A program made the position numbers and the translations under genes. DNA of 64,000 nucleotides from assembly GCA_024641945.1 (NCBI GenBank), contig JAHECD010000001.1, forward strand, positions 1-64,000. The letters run 5' to 3'. Below the pieces are notes generated by a model. The model was not told the origin of the DNA. It did no database searches and saw nothing but the letters and a program-made list of their open reading frames with translations. Origin of the DNA: Rubrivivax sp. GTDB lineage: Bacteria > Pseudomonadota > Gammaproteobacteria > Burkholderiales > Burkholderiaceae_C. Shown piece after piece: positions 43,039 through 53,699 of this stretch; within the stretch, counting starts at the first letter, position 1; every line of letters begins with the position of its first letter.

Positions 43039-45630
43039 ATGCTTGCTGCCTACCGCCAACATGCCGCCGAACGTGCCGCGCTCGGTATTCCGCCCCTGCC
43101 CCTCGACGCCAAGCAGACGGCGGCGCTGATCGAGTTGATCAAGGCCCCCCCGGCCGGCGAAGAGGCCTTCCTGCTGGACCTGCTGACCCACCGCGTGCCC
43201 CCGGGCGTCGACGACGCCGCCAAGGTCAAGGCGAGTTTCCTGGCCGCCGTCGCACACGGCGAACTCAAGACGGCCCTGATTTCCAAGGCCAAGGCGACCG
43301 AGCTGCTGGGCACCATGGTCGGCGGCTACAACGTGCATCCGCTGATCGAACTGCTCGACGACACCGAAGTGGCGGACGTCGCCGCCGCGGCGCTGAAGAA
43401 GACGTTGCTGATGTTCGACTTCTTCAACGACGTCGCCGAGAAGGCCAAGGCCGGCAACGCCAAGGCGAAGGAAGTGATGAAGTCGTGGGCCGACGCCGAG
43501 TGGTTCACTTCACGCCCCGAGGTCGAGAAGAAGATCACTGTCACCGTCTTCAAGGTGCCCGGCGAGACCAATACGGACGACCTGTCCCCTGCACCCGATG
43601 CCTGGAGCCGCCCGGACATTCCGCTGCACTATCTGGCGATGCTGAAGAACACGCGTGCCGGTGCGCCCTTCAAGCCCGAGGAAGACGGCAAGCGGGGCCC
43701 GATGCAGTTGATCGAGGACCTGAAGAAGAAGGGTCACCTCGTCGCCTACGTGGGCGACGTGGTCGGCACCGGCTCCAGCCGCAAGAGCGCGACCAACTCC
43801 ACCATCTGGGCCACCGGGCAGGACATTCCGTTCGTGCCGAACAAGCGCTTCGGCGGCGTCACGCTCGGCGGCAAGATCGCCCCGATCTACTTCAACACGC
43901 AGGAAGATGCGGGCGCGTTGCCGATCGAGGTCGACGTGAGCCAGCTCGACATGGGCGATGTCATCGATATCCATCCCTACGACGGCAAGATCACCAAGGG
44001 CGGCGCCACGGTGGCCGAGTTCCAGCTGCGCAGCGACGTGCTGTTCGACGAGGTCCGTGCCGGCGGTCGCATCAACCTGATCATCGGCCGCTCGCTCACT
44101 GCCAAGGCGCGCGAATACCTGGGCCTGCCCGCGAGCTCGGCCTTCCGCCTGCCGCAGAACCCGGCTGCCACGAAGGCCGGATTTACGCTGGCGCAGAAGA
44201 TGGTCGGCCGCGCCGTCGGCCTGCCCGAGGGCCAGGGCGTGCGCCCGGGCACCTACTGCGAGCCGCGCATGACCAGCGTCGGCAGCCAGGACACGACCGG
44301 CCCGATGACACGCGACGAGCTGAAGGACCTGGCCTGCCTGGGCTTCAGCGCCGACCTCGTGATGCAGAGCTTCTGCCACACCGCGGCCTACCCCAAGCCG
44401 GTCGACGTCAAGACCCACCGCGAGTTGCCCGCCTTCATCAGCAACCGCGGCGGCATCGCGCTCAAGCCGGGCGACGGTGTCATCCATTCGTGGCTCAACC
44501 GCATGCTGCTGCCCGACACCGTGGGCACCGGCGGTGACTCGCATACCCGGTTCCCGATCGGCATCAGCTTCCCGGCCGGCTCGGGCCTCGTCGCCTTCGG
44601 CGCCGCCACTGGCGTGATGCCGCTGGACATGCCCGAGAGCGTGCTGGTGCGCTTCACCGGCAAGATGCAGCCCGGCATCACGCTGCGCGACCTGGTGCAT
44701 GCGATCCCGCTCTACGGCATCAAGAAGGGCCTGCTGACGGTCGCCAAGGCCGGCAAGATCAACGAGTTCTCGGGCCGCATCCTCGAGATCGAGGGCCTGC
44801 CGGACCTCAAGGTCGAACAGGCCTTCGAACTCAGCGACGCCAGCGCCGAGCGCTCGGCCGCCGGCTGCACGATCAAGCTCGACAAGGCCCCGGTGATCGA
44901 GTACCTCAACAGCAACGTCGTGCTGTTGAAGAACATGATCGCGCAGGGCTATGCAGACAAGCGCAGCCTCGAGCGCCGCATCCAGAAGATGCAGGAATGG
45001 CTCGCCGCGCCGACGCTGCTCGAGGCGGACAAGAATGCCGAATACGCGCACGTGCTCGAGATCGACATGAACGAGATCAAGGAGCCGATCCTGTGCTGCC
45101 CGAACGACCCGGACGACGCCAAGTTCCTGTCCGAAGTCGCCGGCACCAAGATCGACGAGGCTTTCATCGGCTCGTGCATGACCAATATCGGCCACTTCCG
45201 TGCTGCCAGCACGCTGCTCGCCGGCAAGCGCGACATCCCGGTCAAGCTGTGGGTCGCGCCGCCGACCAAGATGGACCAGGACGAACTCGTCAAGGAAGGT
45301 CACTACGCCAACTTCGGCAGTGCCGGTGCGCGCACCGAGATGCCGGGCTGCAGCCTGTGCATGGGCAATCAGGCGCAGGTGCGCGAAGGCGCGACGGTCG
45401 TGTCCACCTCCACGCGCAACTTCCCGAACCGCCTGGGCAAGAACACCAACGTGTTCCTCGCCTCGGCCGAGCTGGCGGCCATCGCCTCCAAGTTGGGGCA
45501 CCTGCCGACCGTGGCCGAGTACCACGCCGACATGGGTGTCATCAACAAGGACGGCGACAAGGTCTACCGCTACATGAACTTCGACCAGATCGACGAATAC
45601 GCCGACGTCGCGAAGGAAGTCACAGTCTGA
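43039..45630 (+). CDS. acnB: bifunctional aconitate hydratase 2/2-methylisocitrate dehydratase
   Basis: 863 aa; [35 protein letters not shown]...; [26 protein letters not shown]. Confidence 0.97.
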   Translation: MLAAYRQHAAERAALGIPPLPLDAKQTAALIELIKAPPAGEEAFLLDLLTHRVPPGVDDAAKVKASFLAAVAHGELKTALISKAKATELLGTMVGGYNVHPLIELLDDTEVADVAAAALKKTLLMFDFFNDVAEKAKAGNAKAKEVMKSWADAEWFTSRPEVEKKITVTVFKVPGETNTDDLSPAPDAWSRPDIPLHYLAMLKNTRAGAPFKPEEDGKRGPMQLIEDLKKKGHLVAYVGDVVGTGSSRKSATNSTIWATGQDIPFVPNKRFGGVTLGGKIAPIYFNTQEDAGALPIEVDVSQLDMGDVIDIHPYDGKITKGGATVAEFQLRSDVLFDEVRAGGRINLIIGRSLTAKAREYLGLPASSAFRLPQNPAATKAGFTLAQKMVGRAVGLPEGQGVRPGTYCEPRMTSVGSQDTTGPMTRDELKDLACLGFSADLVMQSFCHTAAYPKPVDVKTHRELPAFISNRGGIALKPGDGVIHSWLNRMLLPDTVGTGGDSHTRFPIGISFPAGSGLVAFGAATGVMPLDMPESVLVRFTGKMQPGITLRDLVHAIPLYGIKKGLLTVAKAGKINEFSGRILEIEGLPDLKVEQAFELSDASAERSAAGCTIKLDKAPVIEYLNSNVVLLKNMIAQGYADKRSLERRIQKMQEWLAAPTLLEADKNAEYAHVLEIDMNEIKEPILCCPNDPDDAKFLSEVAGTKIDEAFIGSCMTNIGHFRAASTLLAGKRDIPVKLWVAPPTKMDQDELVKEGHYANFGSAGARTEMPGCSLCMGNQAQVREGATVVSTSTRNFPNRLGKNTNVFLASAELAAIASKLGHLPTVAEYHADMGVINKDGDKVYRYMNFDQIDEYADVAKEVTV

Positions 45631-45686
45631 CGGGCTGAACGCACCGCACCCCCGCATGGCGGCCCGCTTAGGCGGGGCCGCGGCCC

Positions 45687-45710
45687 AACGGCCCGCTTCG
45701 GCGGGCCGTT
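45687..45710. terminator. strong hairpin after acnB, possible terminator
   Basis: AACGGCCCGC-TTCG-GCGGGCCGTT perfect stem; poor U-tract. Confidence 0.55.
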
Positions 45711-45851
45711 GCCGTTTCGGCCCGGCATACGGCATCTAGGCGGCGCCGCGCACCAGCATGGGGCCCCGAATATCAAGAAGCCCCCGCCCCGACCGATATC
45801 CACCGAGGGAGAAAGAGTGTCGCCACCGGCGGCTTTGAGTGGGAGTCGTCG

Positions 45852-48800
45852 TTGACGATCGACAACAGCGCGTCGCAGCGGGCATTGCAGGCCGAGCGTG
45901 TGCGACTTCACGGGCAGATCGCGGCCAGTTCGGTCGGCGCCAGCCTGCTCGCCGCGCTGGCGCTCTCGGCCGCCCTGTCCAACGTGGTGGCGACCGGCGC
46001 TTTCCGCGTGTGGGCCCTGTCGCTGGGCGCCGCGCTCGCCTTGCGGCTCGCCGTGGCCTGGTCGCATCGGCGTGCCGGCAGGGTCCGCGACAACGGGCGG
46101 TGGCTGACGGCCTACCGGTTGTGCTTTTCGGCCCACGGGCTGGCGTGGGCCCTGGCAGGCACCATCCTGATGCCCGGCCTTGCACAAGACCAATACGGGT
46201 TGCTTCTCTTCGGCCTCACCGCGATCACGACCGGTTCTCTGATCATCACGTCCTTCGATGTGGTCGCCGCCGCGGTCTTCGGAATCCCGGCATTTGCACC
46301 GGTCGTGCTCAATGCCATGGACGGGCAAGGCAAGGTCTCGGGGGCGATGGGCGCCATCCTGGCGCTGTTCCTGCTGATCACCGTCGTTGGCGCGCTGCGC
46401 GCGCAACGCACGGTGCGCGAGGCCGTGCGGCTGCGCGTCGCCGCGGCCGAGCGCGCAGACGAGGCGAGAGCCCATGCCGCGCACGCCGAACAGGCACACG
46501 GCGAACTGGCCGAGCAGCACCACCTGCTGAGCCAGTTGCTGCAGTCGACGAGCCAGGGTTTCTGGTTCATCGACAACGACGGCATCACGACCGAGGTCAA
46601 CCCGGCCATGTGCATCCTGCTCGGGCGCCCGCGCGAGGCCGTCGTGGGGCACGAGGTCGGGGAATTCTTCGGCGGCGACGACCTGGCGGTGCTGCAGGCA
46701 CAGCGGGCCCTGCGCGCCCGTGGACTGAACGGCGCCTACGAGATCGGCATCGTGCGCCCCGACGGTACACGCGTGCACTGCATGAACAACGCCACGCCGA
46801 TCAGCGACACCCACGGACGGCAGATCGGATCGATCGGCCTGTGGACCGACCTGACGGCACGCCGCGAGGCCGAGACCGTGCTGCGCACCTACGAAGTCGT
46901 CGCCAACTCGATGACCGACCCGGTGAGCGTGACCGGCGAAGACGACATCTACCGCATGGTCAACGATGCCTGGTGCCGGGCCACCGGTGTCGACCGGGCG
47001 CAGGCGCTGGGGCGGCCGACCCGCGACGTGCTGCCCGCCGATGCCACGGTGCCCCAGCGACTGGCGCTCATCGAATGCCTGGAATCGAACGCGCCGCGCA
47101 CCGTGCGCAGCATCTCACCCCTGCCCGGGCTGCTGGGACGGACCACGGATACCACCTACTACCCATACGGCGAGGACGTGGCCGGCGTGCGATGTGTCGT
47201 CATGGTGACGCGCGACGTCACCGAGCAGGAACAATCGCGCTCAGCACTGGCCGCCGGCGCGGAATACCTTCGCGGCACGCTCAATGCCACCGGCGACGCG
47301 ATCTTCGCGTCCGATTCCCAGACGCCGAACGAGCCCCTGCGCTTCGTGAACGAGCAGATGCTCGGGATGTGGGGCATCCCGGCCGGGAAGGCCGGATCGC
47401 TGACACCGGGCGACATCATGGCGTACGCCATGCCGCTGTTCGTCGACGCCGAGGCCGAGGCGCGGCGCGTGGCCGAGATCATTGCGTGCGACGAACCCCA
47501 CGAGTCGCATGTCCACCTGCGGGACGGACGGGTCCTGCTGCGCCGCTGCATCCCGGCGCAGATCCAGGGGCGCACGGCGCGTGTCTGGAGCTTTCGAGAC
47601 ATCACCGCGCAGGAGCGCGCGGCACAGACGCTGCGCGACAGCGAGTCCGAGGTGCGCCGCCTGCTGGACGCCTTCCCTGGCTACATCGCCGCCATCGACC
47701 AGGACTACACCTACACCTACGTCAACGACCGGCTGGCGGTGGTGCTGGGTGCGCCCGCCGAGCAGACGGTGGGCCGGCATGTGCGCGACGTCATCGGCGA
47801 CGACCGGTTCCAGATGATCGAGGACGAGACGCACCGCGCGCGAGCGACCGGGAAAGTGGTCTCGGAGCGCACCTATCCAGCCACCGGGTCCCGGCCACGC
47901 CTGGACCTGGAGGTCACTCACGTCATCGGCCCGAAGCAACCCGATGGCCAGCAGATCACCTTCGTCTTCGGGCAGGACATCACGGAGCGCAAGCGGGCCA
48001 AGGAGGCGCTGATCGCGGCGCGCGACGAGGCCGAGCGCGCGAGCCACGCCAAGACGCAGTTCCTTTCGCAGATGTCGCACGAACTGCGAACGCCGATGAA
48101 CGCGATCATCGGCTTCGGCCAGCTGCTCGAATCGGACCCGGAACATCCACTGTCCGACGGTCAGAACCGCTATGTGCAGGAGCTGTTGCGCGGGGCGCGC
48201 TACCTTCTCAACCTGATCAACGAGGTCCTGGACCTCGGCCGCATCGAGGCCGGCAAGATGCAGATCGACCGCGTGCCGGTGGCGATGTGCCCGCTCGTCG
48301 AGTCGAGCCTCAACCTCGTGCATCCGCTGGCGGTGCAGCGCGGCATCGTGCTCGTGCCACCGGACTTCAGCGTGTTCGACCACGACGTGCTGGCCGACCG
48401 CACGCGCCTGAAGCAGGTGCTGATCAATCTGCTGACCAATGCCATCAAGTACAACCGCGACGGCGGGCGTGTCACGATGACCAGCCGGGTGGACGACGGC
48501 ATGCTGCGCATCGAGGTCTCCGACGAGGGGCGGGGGCTCAGCCTCGAACAACGCCGGCGCCTGTTCCAGCCGTTCGAACGGCTGGACGCCGACCGCAAGG
48601 GCATCGAGGGTACCGGCATCGGCCTCGCATTGAGCCGACGCCTCACCGAAATGATGCGTGGAGAGATCGGCGTCGACAGCACGCCTGGCGAAGGCAGCAC
48701 CTTCTGGGTGCGCCTGCCGCTGGCCACGACGCGACAGTCGTCGCCGCATGTCACCACGATGTCGGGCGCGCTCGACCTGCTCGAAACGGGTAGCCACCAG

Positions 48801-49214
48801 ACCGTGCTCTATATCGAGGACAACGCCGTCAACATCGTCCTGATGGAAGCGATGCTGGCGCGCCTGGGTGGCGTGAATCTGGTCACCGCCAACCTGCCGC
48901 AGGAAGGCCTGGACGTCGCACGGCGCGAGCTGCCCGCACTCGTGCTGCTCGACATCCAGTTGCCGGGCATGGACGGTTTCGAGGTGCTGCGCCGGCTGCG
49001 CGCCGACGCCTCCACGCGCGAGATCCCGGTGATCGCCGTGAGTGCGAACGCGATGGAATCCGACCTCGCGGCCGGCCTGGCCGCCGGTTTCGATGCCTAC
49101 CTGACCAAGCCGCTGGACATGCCCGTGCTGCATGCTGCGGTGCGCCAGGCGCTGGCGCAACAGTCACCTCGCCACAGCGGCTTTCACACGCCGGTGGATG
49201 CAATCCCGGCGTAG
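45852..49214 (+). CDS. membrane hybrid sensor histidine kinase/response regulator with multiple PAS domains
   Basis: N-terminal TM segments, several PAS-like modules, HisKA FLSQMSHELRTPMNAIIGFGQLLE, HATPase GTGIGLALSRRL, C-terminal REC VLLDIQLPGMDGFEVLRRLRAD; TTG start inferred. Confidence 0.93.
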   Translation: MTIDNSASQRALQAERVRLHGQIAASSVGASLLAALALSAALSNVVATGAFRVWALSLGAALALRLAVAWSHRRAGRVRDNGRWLTAYRLCFSAHGLAWALAGTILMPGLAQDQYGLLLFGLTAITTGSLIITSFDVVAAAVFGIPAFAPVVLNAMDGQGKVSGAMGAILALFLLITVVGALRAQRTVREAVRLRVAAAERADEARAHAAHAEQAHGELAEQHHLLSQLLQSTSQGFWFIDNDGITTEVNPAMCILLGRPREAVVGHEVGEFFGGDDLAVLQAQRALRARGLNGAYEIGIVRPDGTRVHCMNNATPISDTHGRQIGSIGLWTDLTARREAETVLRTYEVVANSMTDPVSVTGEDDIYRMVNDAWCRATGVDRAQALGRPTRDVLPADATVPQRLALIECLESNAPRTVRSISPLPGLLGRTTDTTYYPYGEDVAGVRCVVMVTRDVTEQEQSRSALAAGAEYLRGTLNATGDAIFASDSQTPNEPLRFVNEQMLGMWGIPAGKAGSLTPGDIMAYAMPLFVDAEAEARRVAEIIACDEPHESHVHLRDGRVLLRRCIPAQIQGRTARVWSFRDITAQERAAQTLRDSESEVRRLLDAFPGYIAAIDQDYTYTYVNDRLAVVLGAPAEQTVGRHVRDVIGDDRFQMIEDETHRARATGKVVSERTYPATGSRPRLDLEVTHVIGPKQPDGQQITFVFGQDITERKRAKEALIAARDEAERASHAKTQFLSQMSHELRTPMNAIIGFGQLLESDPEHPLSDGQNRYVQELLRGARYLLNLINEVLDLGRIEAGKMQIDRVPVAMCPLVESSLNLVHPLAVQRGIVLVPPDFSVFDHDVLADRTRLKQVLINLLTNAIKYNRDGGRVTMTSRVDDGMLRIEVSDEGRGLSLEQRRRLFQPFERLDADRKGIEGTGIGLALSRRLTEMMRGEIGVDSTPGEGSTFWVRLPLATTRQSSPHVTTMSGALDLLETGSHQTVLYIEDNAVNIVLMEAMLARLGGVNLVTANLPQEGLDVARRELPALVLLDIQLPGMDGFEVLRRLRADASTREIPVIAVSANAMESDLAAGLAAGFDAYLTKPLDMPVLHAAVRQALAQQSPRHSGFHTPVDAIPA

Positions 49215-49963
49215 GCGTTGTTCAGCCACAGGCGCAGGCGCTGGCGTTCCATCAAGCCGAGCGCGGCGCCGTCGGCATTGTTCTTGGCCGACCAGAAGCT
49301 CGCATTGCGGGCGTCGATCTTCTGCACCACGGTGTCGTGCAGGCGCTTGATGTCGACGACCCGGGCGCCCAGTTCCACCGCACGCTCGAGTTCACCCGAA
49401 CGCTCGAGCATGCCGAAGTCGTCGCCACGCAGGTGGTTGCGCACGATCACATAACGCAGGCGCTGGCCGAACCGGTCGAGCAAGCGCTTGAGCAGGTCGA
49501 CCGAATCGCGGCCCGAGTCCATCACGTGCCAGTAGTGCACGGCAATGCCGGAAACGTCGGCCATGTCGAGCACGCCGGATTCGTCCATCCAGAGCACCAG
49601 CGGGTCATGCGTCTGCGCCGCCAGGTCCACGAGCACGCGTCGGCCCGGTTGCTCGACCGCCGCCTCGACGATCTTGTCGAGCGCCTCGTAGCGGTCCACC
49701 AGCACGGGCGACGCGTAGTCGGCATAAAAGCGCAACAGCGAACCGTGGGAGCGGTCGGTATCGAAGCCGAGGAACGGGATCTGGTGGTCGATCATGTACT
49801 GCGCGATCAGGCGCGACAACATCGACTTTCCGACACCGCCCTTCTCGCCCCCGACGAGGTGGATGTGGGACAAGGTCTGGTTCTCGAGCGTAGGGACTTC
49901 CATGGTGGCCGTTTCAGGTTCGGGTTCAGGTTCGGGTGGGATCGTTCGATTCTGCCCCGCCAT
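49184..49963 (-). CDS. ParA/MinD-like P-loop protein
   Basis: HLVGGEKGGVGKSMLSRLIAQYMI deviant Walker A; EPEPEPE-rich N-terminus. Confidence 0.82.
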   Translation of the reverse strand: MAGQNRTIPPEPEPEPETATMEVPTLENQTLSHIHLVGGEKGGVGKSMLSRLIAQYMIDHQIPFLGFDTDRSHGSLLRFYADYASPVLVDRYEALDKIVEAAVEQPGRRVLVDLAAQTHDPLVLWMDESGVLDMADVSGIAVHYWHVMDSGRDSVDLLKRLLDRFGQRLRYVIVRNHLRGDDFGMLERSGELERAVELGARVVDIKRLHDTVVQKIDARNASFWSAKNNADGAALGLMERQRLRLWLNNAYAGIASTGV

Positions 49964-51204
49964 CAGGCCGGCGCCGTCTGCGCGGCGGGCGTTTGCGGCG
50001 GGCGGCTGCGATACAGCAGGTAGCCGGCGATCGACAGATTAAGCAGGTTCCACGCCACGCCGTTCAAGAACGCGGCGTCGTAGGAACCGGTCAGGTCGAA
50101 CACCTTGCCCGACATCCAGCCACCCAGCGCCATGCCGAACAGCGTGGCCATCAGCACCGTGCCGACCCGCGCCCCGGCCTCGGCAGGTGGGAAATGCTCG
50201 CGCACGATGATCGCGTAGCTCGGCACGATGCCTCCCTGGAACAGGCCGAACAGCGCCGAGATCACGTACAGCGACAGCAACGAGTCGAACGGGATGAACA
50301 GCAGCAGCGCCACGCCCTGCAGCACCGAGCCCATCAGCAGCGTGCGCAGGCCGCCGATGCGGTCGCAGATGGCGCCCGAGATGAGCCGGCTCGCAATGCC
50401 CGCGGCCAGCATCAGCGACAGCATCTGCGCGCCGCGCGCGGCACCGAAACCGAGGTCGGTGCAGTACGCCACGATGTGCACCTGCGGCATCGACATCGCG
50501 ACACAGCAGGCCACGCCGGCCACACACAGCAACGCCTGCGCATGCCCCATCGACAGGCCGAACGGCCGCTGCGACGGCGTCGCCGACCCGGACCGCCGCG
50601 CGGTCGCGGCAACGGCCAGCGGCGGGCGTGGCCGCATCAGCAGCGCCAGCAGCGGCAATGTCAGCGCGCAGAAGATGCCCAGCCCCAGGTAAGCCTGGCG
50701 CCAGCCCGCGGTCTCGACGAAGTGCTGCACGATCGGCGGCCAGACCGCGCCGGCGACGTAATTGCCACTGGCGCAGATGGCCACGGCGATGCCGCGCCGG
50801 CGCACGAACCACAGCGACGTGTCGGCCACCAGCGGCGCAAACGTGGCCGAACTGCCGGCCAGTCCCAGCAGCAGCCCGTGCACGAGCGCGAAGATCCAGA
50901 TGTTGGGCGCCATCGACGCCAGGCTGAACCCCAGGCCGAGCCCCGCGGCGCCGATCATCAGCGGCAGCATGACGCCGAAGCGGTCAGCCAGCCGCCCCAT
51001 CACGATGCCCCCGATGCCAAACCCGAGCATCAGCAGCGTGTACGGCAGCGCCGCGTCGGACCGGGTGACGCCGAACTCGGCCTGCACCGCGGGCAGCACC
51101 ACCGACACCACGTACATCGCATTGCTGCCGATCGTCATCAGGGCCAGGGTGACGACCAGGCGCGTCCACGCGTAGCGGCTGTCGGCAGCAGGCCCCTGGC
51201 TCAT
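49963..51204 (-). CDS. MFS transporter
   Basis: Multi-TM protein, GRLADRFGVMLPLMIGAAGLGLG MFS loop motif. Confidence 0.92.
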   Translation of the reverse strand: MSQGPAADSRYAWTRLVVTLALMTIGSNAMYVVSVVLPAVQAEFGVTRSDAALPYTLLMLGFGIGGIVMGRLADRFGVMLPLMIGAAGLGLGFSLASMAPNIWIFALVHGLLLGLAGSSATFAPLVADTSLWFVRRRGIAVAICASGNYVAGAVWPPIVQHFVETAGWRQAYLGLGIFCALTLPLLALLMRPRPPLAVAATARRSGSATPSQRPFGLSMGHAQALLCVAGVACCVAMSMPQVHIVAYCTDLGFGAARGAQMLSLMLAAGIASRLISGAICDRIGGLRTLLMGSVLQGVALLLFIPFDSLLSLYVISALFGLFQGGIVPSYAIIVREHFPPAEAGARVGTVLMATLFGMALGGWMSGKVFDLTGSYDAAFLNGVAWNLLNLSIAGYLLYRSRPPQTPAAQTAPA

Positions 51205-52199
51205 CGCAGGGCCTGCAGTGCGTCACTTTCACGCTCCGGCGTCAGACCGGCCAGCGTGAACGCCTGCTCGGCCGGCGGCAGCGCACGGTGCCATGCCAGT
51301 GTGTCGGCGACCGTGCCCCCGAGTGGCCGGATCTGCAGGCCTGCCGACAGCGCGGCGGACACGTCGCTGCGCATGAAGGCCGCGTACGCGCCCTGCGGCG
51401 GCAGCCACAGCGGCAGATCGACCCAGGCCTTCAGTCCGAGACGCTCGATCGTGGGCGCGTCGGCCCACACGCGCCGCAGCCGTCGCCCTGACACGGCCGT
51501 GCACGCCTCGACCACATCGCCGAAGCACCACTGTCCTGGCGGCGACGCTGCATTGAAGATGCCGCCGCGTCCGGCCTCCAGCAGACCGAGCATGAAGGCC
51601 GCCAGGTCGCGCGCATCGATGAACTGCACCGCGTCGCCCGGGTCGCCCGGCATCAGCACCGGCTCGCCCCCGGTGGCGCGGGCGATGCGGGCCGGCCAGT
51701 AGGTGAAGCGCTGCGTCGGGTCGAGCGGCCCGACCACCAGACCCGGGCGCACGATCGTGCTGCGCGCGGCACCGAGGCGCGACAGCAGCGCCTGTTCGCA
51801 CAGCGCCTTCAGCGGTCCGTAGGTGCGTCCGTCGACGACTTCGGTATCGGGATCCTCGATCGTGCCCGTCGCCGAAGATTCGTCGTTCGGCGACGCGAAC
51901 GACGCATAGACCGACACGCTGGAGACGAAGAGGTAGCGACCCACCGCCGCGTCGAGCGCCGCGGCCATCGCGGCCACCTCGCGCGGCAGGTAGCCGCACG
52001 TGTCGACCGCGGCATCCCAGCGGCCGCCGCGCAGGGCCGACAGATCCTGGCGCCGGTCGCCGGCGAGTGCGGTCACGCCGGGCGGCGGCGGGGCACTGAG
52101 CCCGCGGTTGAACACCGTGACCTCGTGCCCGCGCGCGAGCGCGGCTTCCACCAGGTGCCGGCCGACGAACCGCCCCCCGCCGATGACGAGGAGTTTCAT
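51201..52199 (-). CDS. NAD-dependent epimerase/reductase family protein
   Basis: MKLLVIGGGRFVGRHLVEAALARGHEVTVFNRG; extended-SDR-like. Confidence 0.88.
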   Translation of the reverse strand: MKLLVIGGGRFVGRHLVEAALARGHEVTVFNRGLSAPPPPGVTALAGDRRQDLSALRGGRWDAAVDTCGYLPREVAAMAAALDAAVGRYLFVSSVSVYASFASPNDESSATGTIEDPDTEVVDGRTYGPLKALCEQALLSRLGAARSTIVRPGLVVGPLDPTQRFTYWPARIARATGGEPVLMPGDPGDAVQFIDARDLAAFMLGLLEAGRGGIFNAASPPGQWCFGDVVEACTAVSGRRLRRVWADAPTIERLGLKAWVDLPLWLPPQGAYAAFMRSDVSAALSAGLQIRPLGGTVADTLAWHRALPPAEQAFTLAGLTPERESDALQALR

Positions 52200-53629
52200 G
52201 CTTCGGGCGCGATCTGTTCGGCCCAGTCGTAGAGCGCGGACAGGATGCCCTGCGCACGTTCGTCGGCACCTTCGTTGAGCAGGTCGATGCGGTCGAAGAA
52301 GGCCTGCAGCGTCTGCGCGCCGGCCTCGCCATCGATCAGCCGGGCACGACGGTGCTCCTCCCAGCGCCGCGTCTCGTCGGCCGACAGCGTGGCCGGGAAA
52401 TTGCGCGCGCGGTAGCGAAAGAGCAATTCGTCCAGGCGCGCGTCGTGCAAGGTCGGCCGCTCGCGCGCCAGCGCCTCGGGTGCGAGTTCGCGCAGGCGCT
52501 GCAGCTTGCGCCGGTCGTCGTTGCCGACGAAGCCACCGTAAAGGTCTTCGTCCACATCGGGCGTTGCAGTGTCGCGATCGCGCGCGAACACACCGTCCCA
52601 CACACCGGCCATCGCGCCGACCATGCGCGACGCCGCCTCCGCGTGCTTGTGCGCCAGCGCCAGATCGACGCCCCAGCGCTCGGCCATTCCGGGTGCGAGG
52701 GTCTTCAGGTTTGCGATCACGACGGGCGACTTGTTGATGTGGATCGTCTTGATCGGCAGCCGGGTCTTGCCCTCCTCGGCGAGTTCCTCGCTGCGCCGGA
52801 ACATCCGGTCACGGATCTCGGCGGCGTTCAGCGCCATCAGTTCCGCCGGGTCGTGGGCGAGGTCCCACACGATGACCTCGTTCTTGTTCGTCGGGTGAGG
52901 TGCAAAAGGCCAGACGACCGCGAGGCAGCCGCGCTCGGCCGGGTACATGCCGGAGACATGCAGCACGGGCTTGCCGAGCACCAGCTCGCCCTGCACCGCG
53001 GCCTTGCTGCGCAGCTTGAGGCAGAACTCCCACAGCTTGGGCTGCGCGGTCTTGACGAGGCGCGCCAGCGAGACCGTCGCACGCACGTCGGACAACGCAT
53101 CGTGCGCGGACTCGTGGCCCACGTCGTTGGCGGCGGTCAGGTGCTCGAGCTTGAAGCTCTGCCGACCGTCGTCGTGCTTCGGCCAGACGATGCCGTCGGG
53201 CCGCAGGGCATACGCGCAGCGCACGGTGTCGAGCAGGTCCCAGCGGCCGCACTCGTTCTGCCACTCGCGGGCATACGGGTCGATCAGGTTGCGCCAGAAC
53301 AGGAAGCGCGTGACCTCGTCGTCGAAGCGGATGCTGTTGTAGCCCACGCCCACGGTGCCGGGCTGCGCAAGCTGGCGTTCGATTTCGGCCGCGAAGGCGT
53401 GTTCGGGCACGCCGACTTCGAGACAATGCTGCGGCACGATGCCGGTGAGCAGGCAGCTTTCGGGATCCGGCAACTGGTCGGTGGGTGGCTGGCAATGCAG
53501 CATCACCGGCGCGTCGATCTCGTTCAGCTCGGCGTCGGTGCGCAGACCTGCGAACTGCGCCGGCCGGTCGCGCCGCGGCACACGCCCGAACGTCTCGTAG
53601 TCGTGCCAGAGGAAGCTGAAATCGGCCAT
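52196..53629 (-). CDS. sbcB: exodeoxyribonuclease I
   Basis: FLWHDYETFGRVPRRDRPAQFAGLRTDAELNEI; DEDD exonuclease motifs; ExoI C-terminal features. Confidence 0.95.
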   Translation of the reverse strand: MADFSFLWHDYETFGRVPRRDRPAQFAGLRTDAELNEIDAPVMLHCQPPTDQLPDPESCLLTGIVPQHCLEVGVPEHAFAAEIERQLAQPGTVGVGYNSIRFDDEVTRFLFWRNLIDPYAREWQNECGRWDLLDTVRCAYALRPDGIVWPKHDDGRQSFKLEHLTAANDVGHESAHDALSDVRATVSLARLVKTAQPKLWEFCLKLRSKAAVQGELVLGKPVLHVSGMYPAERGCLAVVWPFAPHPTNKNEVIVWDLAHDPAELMALNAAEIRDRMFRRSEELAEEGKTRLPIKTIHINKSPVVIANLKTLAPGMAERWGVDLALAHKHAEAASRMVGAMAGVWDGVFARDRDTATPDVDEDLYGGFVGNDDRRKLQRLRELAPEALARERPTLHDARLDELLFRYRARNFPATLSADETRRWEEHRRARLIDGEAGAQTLQAFFDRIDLLNEGADERAQGILSALYDWAEQIAPEA

Positions 53630-53699
53630 CGGGCGACGATAGCGCAAGTGCCCGCAGCGGCAGCGCGACCGCGCACCCGCATCCTGTTCGATCAGCGGG

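Noticed and set aside
43510-45735. 741-aa minus-strand ORF
   Set aside because: Antisense to acnB, which has strong family signatures.
45839-48793. 984-aa plus-strand ORF overlapping the kinase in another frame
   Set aside because: R/A/H-rich out-of-frame translation; the 45852 frame carries PAS, HisKA, HATPase and REC motifs.
49913-49938. Short GAACCTGAACCC tandem repeat
   Set aside because: In-frame coding repeat giving EPEPEPE; ordinary low-complexity linker, not a mobile or CRISPR repeat.
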